Shown: piece after piece, positions 1-9,000 of the stretch
How the letters are laid out: every line of letters starts with the position of its first letter
Position numbering within the stretch: position 1 is the stretch's first letter
NCBI RefSeq assembly: GCF_000955955.1
Contig: NZ_JYJG01000356.1
Span: 1 to 9,596, forward strand
From: Lentzea aerocolonigenes
GTDB taxonomy: Bacteria; Actinomycetota; Actinomycetes; Mycobacteriales; Pseudonocardiaceae
DNA: 9,596 bases
Direction of reading: 5' to 3'
Program-made: the position numbers and the translations under genes
Notes under the pieces: model-generated
Database searches by the model: none
Seen by the model: the letters and a program-made list of their open reading frames with translations, nothing else
What the model was told of the DNA's origin: nothing

Positions 1-3000
1 CCGTCAAGGTGCACATCGACCCTGCCGCGAACGCGGACCCGGATGTCGTGCAGCAGGTCAAGGACAACGCCGCCAACGGCGTGAACTCGTTGCTGAACCA
101 GGGTTTCCGCCTGCCGAGCGGCGACCAGTTCCACCTCAACCTCGAGTTCACGAACAACCCGGCGGACGCCCACACCACGATCAAGGTCGACCCGGACAAC
201 CCCAACGTCGACCAGACGCACTGGAACCCGGACACCAGCCCAGAGGTGCTGGCCCACGAAACCCTGCACTACCTCGGAATCCCGGACGAGTACAAGGACA
301 CGTCCCGGGTCTTCCAGCAGCACGACACCAACTCCGGCGTCCACCAGAACGACGGCGGAATGATGGGCACCGACGTCCACCTCGACGACCCCGGTATCCG
401 GCCGCGCCACCTGTGGCTGATCGAGCGCACCGCCAACAGCCAGGTCATGGTCCCGGACACCAGGATCGAGCCGCCCGGCCCGGCCACCGTGCCTCCCCCA
501 CCCGGCTGGACCCCGAGGCCGGCGCCGGAGACGAACACCGGCACGAACACGACGCCCACCCCCGACACCAGGCCGGACACCAGGCCCGACGCCGACACGC
601 GCCCCATGCCGGACAAGCACAAGCACGGCTGGGACAGCGACAGCGACGTCGAAACGGGCCCCGAGCAGAACAAGAGGCCCAAGCACCAGGGCGGACCGTT
701 CGACCCGACCCCGTACGACCCCGGCGCCGGCCCCAGCAACGCCGGTCAGTCCACTGTGGACACCGGTGCGCCCATGGACGTCGACAGCCAGGCCGACGGC
801 GACGTCGACATGGACGCCCAGAGCGACACCGACAGCCAGGTCGAGGACCTCACCAACGCGTTCGGCGACCTCCAGCTGGACGGCGTGTCGTACAACAAGG
901 CGTTCGAGGACCTGGGCAAGGACGGCGTCGACCTGCCCACGAAGGACAACTACCTCGCCAAGCTCAAGGAGAGCGTCGAGGAGAACAAGCCGCCGTCGTT
1001 CGTCGTCAACATGATCGTCAACCACAACCAGCTGGGCGAGATCAACAGCGTCATCGACGCCATTACCGCGGACGCCGGGCCGAAGGCCAAGGACATGGTG
1101 TTCGTCGTCGGCGTGAACGGCCGCGAAGGCTCGAACGGCACGATGGCCTCCGACATCGAGACGGCGAACAACTCGGTCGCGAACCGGAAGGAACCGATCG
1201 CGCTCGTACCGCTGCCCGAGGTGAAGAAGAACGAGAGCTTCCCCTTCGGCAAGATGCGCAACGAGACGATGCACAACCCCGCCACGACTTTCGCCGTCGG
1301 CGCGTTGAACGGCAAGGGCACGCATCCGTACATCTCGTTCCAGGACTTCGACTCCGGCTCGCGCCGCGTGCCGTCGCCGGACGGCGCGCCGCCGAAGGAC
1401 ATCTTCAACCACTTCACCGAGTCGCTGAACCCGCCCGGCATGGCGCCGCTCCGTCCGCTGCTGTACTCCGGTGGTTACCGGGTCGGCGACCCGGACGCGT
1501 TGATCAACGACACCCAGCAGCGGATCGACAACGAACGCGCCAAGATCAACGCCAAGGACAAGAAGACAGACAAGGACACGAAGAAGCTCGAAAGCCTGAA
1601 CAAGGCCGAGAAGGAGCTCTCGAAGCCCGAGGAGTTCGTCAAGCGGTTCGAGCAGGCGATGCGCGACGACATGGACGCGCGCAGCCGGCAGAAGGACTCG
1701 GCTCCGATGCTGCCGTACTCGCCGGAGCCCAACCTGTTCATGGACGCGAACGTCGCGGTCGTCGACCCCGACGTGAAGTTCGGCCCCGGCGGCAACGAGT
1801 TCGGCGACCTCAGCAAGTCGATCAACAAGTTCGCCGGCAACGAGATCGTCGACATCCACACCAAGCAGCTCCCGCCACCGCCGAAGCCGAACGAGTCGCT
1901 CGCCGACGCCAAGGCCAAGCTCGAAGCGGACATCAAGGCCCAGGGCGGCACGCCGAGCCCGAGCCAGGCCAAGACCCTGGAGTCGCTCGACGCCGGGATC
2001 AAGAAGGTCGAGCAGGACATCGCCAACCTCAGGGCCGAGGTCGACGCGAGGGTCAAGGAGATCAACCCGAACGCGCCCCAGGCGGACATCGACGCCCTGG
2101 TCGACGCGATGATCAACAAGGACGCCGTCGACTCCGGCATCGACGTCGATCTCAAGAACAACACCAACCCGTTGCGCGGGGAGACGTTCAGCACCGACTT
2201 CGTCAACGGCGCGGTGGCCACCGACCTGTCCAGGCTGGCGCTCGGTTTCGCCGAGAGCGCCGGCACGAAGTGGCCGCAGTCGCACCACGCTCTCACCAAC
2301 CCGACGAGCCGGATGTACTCCGGCCCGACCCCGGACCTCGACCGGGCGGCCAAGGCCGACGTGTCGGGTGCGAAGATCCGCGACGAGTTCACGGAGAAGT
2401 TCGACCGCAAGGGCAACCCGAAGGCCGACAACAAGTCGCACGCCGAGCGCGAGGCCCAGCAGGTCATCGAGCACAAGTACGACTACGACCCCGAGACCGG
2501 CGTCAGCACGCGCACGGAGACGACGGGCGGCTGGACCCCGTCGAAGCTCGACGCGCTGCATCTCGGCTGGGAGGACAAGAACTCCCTCGACGGCGGCATC
2601 TCCGCGCCGGTCGACGGCCACGGCCACATCGGCATCGACCCCGAGGTCGACACGAGCACGGTCTACCCGCCGCCGTTGCCGAAGGACTCGAAGGGCAAGC
2701 GTCCGGACAAGAAGGAATCCGACGTCCCGCACATCGACCCGTCGACCAAGCAGCACAAGATGGCCGCGATGCTCAACCTGGCCATGTCGAGCAACCCGAG
2801 CAACGTCACCCGGATGTTCGGCACGCTCGAAGCGGGCGTTCTGCCTGTCGCAGCGGACCCGCGGCCGGACGGCATCTACAACGCCGCGCACGACGCTCTC
2901 GGCGGCAAGTCCGCGGCGGACCTGCGTGCGGGAGCCGTCCAAAATGGATGGACCGCGTCGCCCGCGATCACGAAGCAGATCGCGCAGTTCCGCCAGGAGC

Positions 3001-6000
3001 ACGGCCTGGAGAACGGCCACATCGTCAACGCGATGATCGAGCCCGGCCCGGCGCCGAAGACCGAGCTCCCGGCGAGCTTCCGGCCGAACAGCGGCGACGT
3101 GGCGGTGGACAACAGCCTCGAGGACCCGGACGCGGGCCCGATCACTCCGGCCGAGGCCGACACCCACGCCCAGGAGAACGCCGCCGAGCAGCAGGCCGAG
3201 AACGCCAAGCAGGCCAAGGCGGAGGAACTGGCCGCGAAGCTGCTCGCGACCGAGCTCGGCCGACCGATCAAGATCCACGGCCCGGACGGCGACGTCCAGA
3301 CCATCAAGCCGTTCTTCGAGCCCGCGCCCGAGATCACCCCGACCTCGAAGCCGGCGGAGGTCAACAAGGCGAAGAAGTGGAAGGAGCCGAAGTTCGGGCC
3401 TGCGCTGGAGCTCGACGCGCGCCCGAACCCGAACGGCAAGACCACCTACACGCCGCACACCCCGGCGAACGACCCCGGCGAGGGCTCCTCACGAGGCGCG
3501 ACCAGGGGCGCGCCGCCGCGTCCCGAGACGCAGACCCGCCCGGCACCGCCGAACCCGGTCGTCCCGATGGTCACGCTGGCCCCGCAGCCGGTGGGCCAGG
3601 TGCCGGGCACGAACCTGCCGAGCTTCTTCCAGGACAACAAGGCGCTCGGTTCGATCACGCCGACGAACGTGCGCGACGCGGACGCGGTCGTGGGCGAGAT
3701 CCAGGGCCTCAAGCCGGATGACCGGACGCGCATCAAGGACGCGCTGGAGAACGACTTCGAGACGTTCCTGGGCACCGGCCGCAACTTCCAGGTGAAGATC
3801 GGCAACGCCTGGTTCGAGGCGAACGTCCGCGCCGAGATGCAGGCAGACGCGAACACCGCTGTCACGGACGCGGCCGACACCAAGGTGGACAAGAACTTCC
3901 AGGCCGCCGCGGCCTCCACCACCACGAACACCATCGCCACGTCGAACGACGTCGGCGGCAGCGCGACGGCCGGTGTCGCGATGGGCCCGTACGGCTCACT
4001 CGGTGGCAAGGCCGCGCTCGCGACGCCCGCGGTGTCACAGGCGACCACGAACACGATCACCGAGCAGCGCGCGATCAAGTCCGACGGTGGCTCGAAGCAG
4101 GTCACCGTGCCGGTCACGTACGCGATCATCGTCACTGATGCCGGGGGCACCCCCGCGCAGTTCGCCGCGCACAGCTCCGACGTCACGCTGCAGGTCCCGG
4201 CCGACCTCAGCACCATCGTCGACTCCGGCAAGACGTCCGACGTGGTCACGCCGACCGACGCGGACTGGGGCACCAAGGTCGAGAACGCGGTGCCGGAAGC
4301 CGTCACCGTCAAGGACTCCGGCAAGGCGTTCACCGACGTCGCGGCGAAGCTGCACCCGTCGATCACGAAGGTCGGCTCGCCCGGCCGCGAGGTGCTGCAG
4401 AACTTCCTCAGCCCGACCTCGATCCGAAACAACCTGCCCGCGATGCTCGGCGGCTTCGTCACGTCACCGGACCTGATCAGCCCGCACGCCAGCAAGGGCG
4501 GCGCGGTGCAGATGTCCGCGACGCTCAAGGACGCCAAGCTCGTCGGCACGCATGACAAAGCGGCGCTGGACCTGAAGGACACCTCTGCCTGGGGCAGCAG
4601 TGTGTCCGCGGCCACCAAGACCGGTTTCGACGTCACCGGCGGCTTCGGCGGCAACATCGGCGTGCCCGGCAAGGTCGGCGGCACGGTCGGCGCCACCCTG
4701 AACTACTCCGCGCGCACCGCGGAGGGCGTGAGCGCGGGGTCGAGCACGAACCGCAAGACCGGTATCGGCGTCAAGAACGAGACCGGCCTGTACGAGGTCA
4801 CCGCCGAGGTCGAGGTCCGCACGCCGTCCGGTGACAGCGTGAAGATGGAAGTCACCACGCACATGCGCATGGGCCTCAACGAGGCCGGCGCCGCGGGTCT
4901 GCCCACTCCGGACGGTTCGCGGAACACGATCACCGACCCGGCCACGGCGGACACCAAGTACCTGCCGCCCTACCTCGCGGACACGCTCGCCGCCGGCAAC
5001 GCCAAGGTCGGCGAGTTCGTCCCGGCGGCCAAGGTGCAGAGCCAGGTCGAGGGCGCGCTGCGCGACCTGCCCGGGTTCAAGAAGTTCCTGCCGCAGTGGA
5101 ACAACCCGGACGCGAACCCGCGCAGCAGCAAGGGCCAGAGCTTCTCCGACGTGGCCGAGCAGCTCGCGAACCAGCGCAAGCTGACCGCGAACCTCTCCCC
5201 CGCCGCGTTGAAGGCGAACATGGACAGCCTGCTCGGTCCGGGCGTCCAGGTGCAGCTGAAGAACTCCGGCAAGACCACGAACACCTACGTCAACGTCACG
5301 GTCAAGGCGAAGGTCAGCAACCCGAAGCACCTCGGCCAGGCCGACGCGCGCCCGGTCAGCGACTCGACCACGACCGGCCCCAAGCTCGACTCCAGCACCA
5401 CGACCACGAAGGGCTGGACCGGCGGTGTCCAGGGCCGGGTCAACATCCCGGTGAAGACCGGCGTCGCCTCGCTCACCCCGATGCCGCAGGTCGGTGCGTC
5501 CTACAGCCACTCGTGGGCGGACAAGACCTCGGCCGGGCCGGCGGTCAGCAGCACCGCGTCGACGCCCGGCAGCCCGGACGCCCAGGTCTTCCAGCAGGAC
5601 GTGGAGTTCGAGGTCGAGATCACGACCTTCACCCGGCCGCGCACGTGGGTGCGCAACATCGTCCCCGGCGCACCTGGATTCCACTCGCCCGAGGTGAAGA
5701 CGGTCGCCAAGACGGGCGCGGGTCTGGACAAGATCGACGGCAAGGTCAACCTGTGGGTGTCGGACGGGTCGACTCTCAAGACCGATCCCGGCGACGGTTT
5801 CACACCCGGTGACCCGCAGTCGACGAAGATCGACAACTCGCCGACCGTCAAGGACCTGTTGAACCCCAAGGACCCGCGGCCCAAGTCGCCGGAGTTCCTG
5901 AACGTCGAAGCGGTCGCGAACACGACGGAGCTGCGGGACCAGGCGATCGACGCGTTGAACCGCGCCGCCAACGGCGACTCGGCGCTCACCACGCCGGGCA

Positions 6001-9000
6001 CCGCCTCGCGCGCGCAGATCGACAAGATGTTCACCCCGGAGAACATCAAGGCGAACCTGCAGCGGCTCATCGAGACCGGCGTGCAGGAGCAAGGCCTCAA
6101 GTACGACCGTCGCGTCACCGACCGTTCCGGCGCCATCGGCATGTCCGTGAAGCTGGGCGACGCGAAGCTGGTGTCCATTTCGGACACCACCGGCGCGGAC
6201 AACTCGGTCAGCGGTGGGTACAAGGCCGGTGAGTCCTCCACGACCAGCAGGTCGGTCGACCTCACCGCCGGCATCAACGTCCCGGTGCGCCCCAACGTGA
6301 CCCCGCCGCCCGCGGGCACGCCGTCGCAGCCGAGCGGTTCCGGTGGCGCCGCGGTGACCGGCAAGGTCACGCCGTGGTCGGACACCAGGACCGAGTCGAA
6401 CGAGATCGGCGGCAACGTCGACCGCGGCAAGACCACACCGGGCGACGCGCGGACCGTGCTGGTCCAGATCGACGCCGAGTTCACGATCGTCGGCGAGAGC
6501 CGCGCCGGGAACTTCGTGCACGGCGGCACGCCGAACGCCGAGGGCGTCACGGTGAACATGCCGAAGTCGGTGTTCGTGCGGGTGTCGGAGGACGTCGCGC
6601 GCGATCTCGGCGTGCTGCCCAAGGTCGAGTCGACCGTGCCCAAGCCGGACTTCCCGAAGATGGCGCCGCCGTCGACGGTCGCGGTCGGCGAGCCCGGTGC
6701 GCTTGGTCTGTCCACTGTGGAGTCGGTGCCGAACCTGTCCGGTGTCGTCAACGACCTCACCAGCCAGCTGTCCACGAACACCAAGAAGTTCGGCAGCGAC
6801 GCGCTGATCCCGGACTCGGTGCTCAAGGACTCGATGAGCAACCTGCAGCGCATCGTCGACCTCAACTCGCCGGCCAGCGTGAAGGCGATGATCGACAGCG
6901 CGCTGGACGGCGGCGTGCCGCTGCTGGTGCACCAGCCCGGCACGTTCGGCAAGGACTCGTACCAGGTCACGTTGCGCGCCAAGGCGGGCGAGCCGACGTT
7001 CAACCAGGTCGTCAACGACGGCGTGGACATGACCCACAACAACGGCGGCTCCCGCAAGGAGAGCGCCGGACAGGGCCGCGGCTCCGGCTGGGGCGTCGGT
7101 GTGCGGGCGCCGGGTCTCGCCGCGCCGGGTAGCGCGAACCCGAACGTCTCGGGCACCGCGGGCGGCGCGGTCGGCGTGAACATCGGTGGCAGCAAGAGCA
7201 GTTCGGTCACGACGTCGGTCAACGAGGCGTTCAGCAGCACCCGCACGGCGAGCGGACCGGCGGCGCAGTACACCGTGCCGGTCGAGTTCGAGCTCGTCGT
7301 CGAAAAGGGCTCCAAGGAGATCGCCAAGGCTCGGAGCGGTGACCAGGAGATGGTGGTCCGCACGCACGCGGACAACCAGAAGGTCTCCCAGCCGACCACC
7401 GGGCACGGGAACCCGCAGCCGTACATGTCGGCCGCGTCGAAGCGCGGCAGCGAGTTCGGCACGCCCGAGGCGACGTTCGCCTTCCAGCAGGACAGCCGTG
7501 CCACGCAGCTGCCGCCGACCGCGTCGGTGGAGAACCTGCGCGGTGCCCAGGACCTGCGCGACGCCGCGGTGAAGGCGTTGACGGAGGCGGGCGCGGGGAA
7601 GGGTCTGACCGGCAAGGGCACGGGTTCGTTGAACAGCCTGCTGGCCACGCTGAGCCCGGAGAACCTGCAGCCGCACCTGCCGTCGATGCTGTCCGGGTCG
7701 CTGGACGTGCCGGGTCTGAAGGAAGCGGCGCTGACGTTCGGCAAGGACGCCGACGTCAAGGTCTACGCGAAGCTGGTGAACCCGCAGCTGGGGTCGCTGA
7801 GCGACAGCGTCAAGATCGAGACCCCGCTGACCACGAAGACCACCGAAACCTCCAGCGAGGCCAAGAAGTCCGACACGGCCGACGTGTCGGTCGGGCTCGC
7901 GCAGGGGTCCGCGGCTGTCAAGCAGGGCGACCCGAAGGACACCGTCAACTTCGGCACCGGTGGTCTCGAGGCTCGCCACGCGGGTGAGGACTCGTCCGCG
8001 GTCTCCGGCGGTCCGGCGCAGGCCGAGGGCGGCAACATCAAGCCCACGGACACGCCGCGCACCGGGCTCGTGCAGTTCGACGTCGAGTACCGCGTGGTGG
8101 CGACGATCGGTGGCAAGACCGGTGTCGTCGACCTGACCGTGCCCGGTTCCGCGGGCGTGCGGATGCCTTCCGCCGAGGTCGAGACCGTGCTGGACCACCA
8201 GCTCGGCGACTCGTTGAAGGACGCCCAGACCGAGGTCAAGAAGGCGGCCGACGACTGGCGCACCGCCGAGAAGGAAGTCGAGGCGGCCCGCCACGAGGCC
8301 CAGGACGCGATCAACGAGGCCGCGGCCGTGCTGGCGCGCACCGACCAGCCGGTCGGCGACGCCGCGACGGCGTTGAACACGGCGATCGACGCCCATCTGG
8401 ACGCCGAGGCCAAGCTGCCCGCTCTGGAGACCGCGGCTGCCGGCACCCAGGCCGAGGTGGCGAACACCCGTGCGCGCATCCAGGAGCTCAACCCGCAGAT
8501 CACGTCGCTGAGCCAGGACGCCCTGTCCACAAAGGACGCCCTGGACGACGCGCAGATCAATGGCGCTCCGCAGGCCGAACTGGACCGCTTGGGCCAGGAG
8601 GCCGACACCGCGCACAACGCGCTGACCGACGCCCAGCAGCAGCTCACCGAGGCCCACGCCGACCTCGACGCCCAGCGCAAGGCCGCCGCCGACGCCCGCG
8701 CCGAGTTGCAGGCGCAGCAACAGGTCGTGGCTCAGGCTGACAAGGCCCGCGCCGACGCCGAGGCCGCGCACCAGAAACTCGTCGACGAGCGCGCCGCAGC
8801 GGAGAAGGCGATCACGGACGCCGAGACCAAGCTCGACGACGCCCGGCGCACGGCGGACGCCAAGCAGCAGGAGTGGTGGAACGCCAAGGCCAAGGTGGAC
8901 AACGAGATCGACTCGTTCAACGCGGCCGCGCAGTCCCCACCGCCCGGCGACCCGTCCAGCCCGGCCTCACCGACCCCGCCACCGGTACCGCCCAAGGACA

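Larger units (their letters stand above)
873..2370 (+). other. Unrecognised alpha/beta domain, GT-A glycosyltransferase-like
   Basis: Residues about 291-790. The core reads as alternating strands and helices. A buried strand FVVNMIVNHN sits at residues 333-342, a second strand VFVVGVNG at 366-373, a conserved-looking FPFGKMRNETMH segment follows, and then HPYISFQDFDSGSRR (about 441-455), where Asp448-Phe-Asp450 resembles the DxD metal/nucleotide-sugar motif of GT-A enzymes. SGGYR at 489-493 and PNLFMDAN near 576-583 look like further core elements. A late segment RGETFSTDF (725-733) followed by KWPQSHH (756-762) may complete it. Two charged helical stretches (about 498-565 and 630-715) look inserted between core parts. 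The family assignment rests on motif shape alone. The alternative is an as yet unnamed alpha/beta domain of giant actinobacterial proteins; catalytic activity is unproven. Confidence 0.35.

Noticed and set aside
360..368. ATG codons at 360 and 363 as the gene start
   Set aside because: They lie within the metallopeptidase-like domain, after the zinc motif, and the frame is open and domain-coherent to the left edge, so the true start is upstream of the window.
669..686. Nuclear-localisation-like basic patch (NKRPKH)
   Set aside because: It is a short basic cluster inside a disordered, mostly acidic linker. One such match in 3198 residues is expected by chance and no other host-targeting signal is visible.
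413..3721. Second + strand open frame of 1102 codons
   Set aside because: The product is an Arg/Gln/Gly/Ala/Pro-rich low-complexity chain typical of a shifted frame in high-GC DNA. It overlaps the frame that encodes the alpha/beta and OTU-like regions with sensible hydrophobic patterns.
5501..7759. Antisense open frame of 752 codons and several shorter antisense frames (for example 3446-4696, 1475-2476, 7763-8680)
   Set aside because: They are rich in Ser/Pro/Val/Leu without recognisable motifs, and they fully overlap the supported coding frame.
4464..8771. Antisense open frame of 1435 codons
   Set aside because: Its translation is Arg/Gly/Val/Leu-rich with no domain structure, and it lies opposite well-organised beta modules and the coiled coil. 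Long antisense open frames are a normal by-product of extreme G/C third positions on the coding strand.
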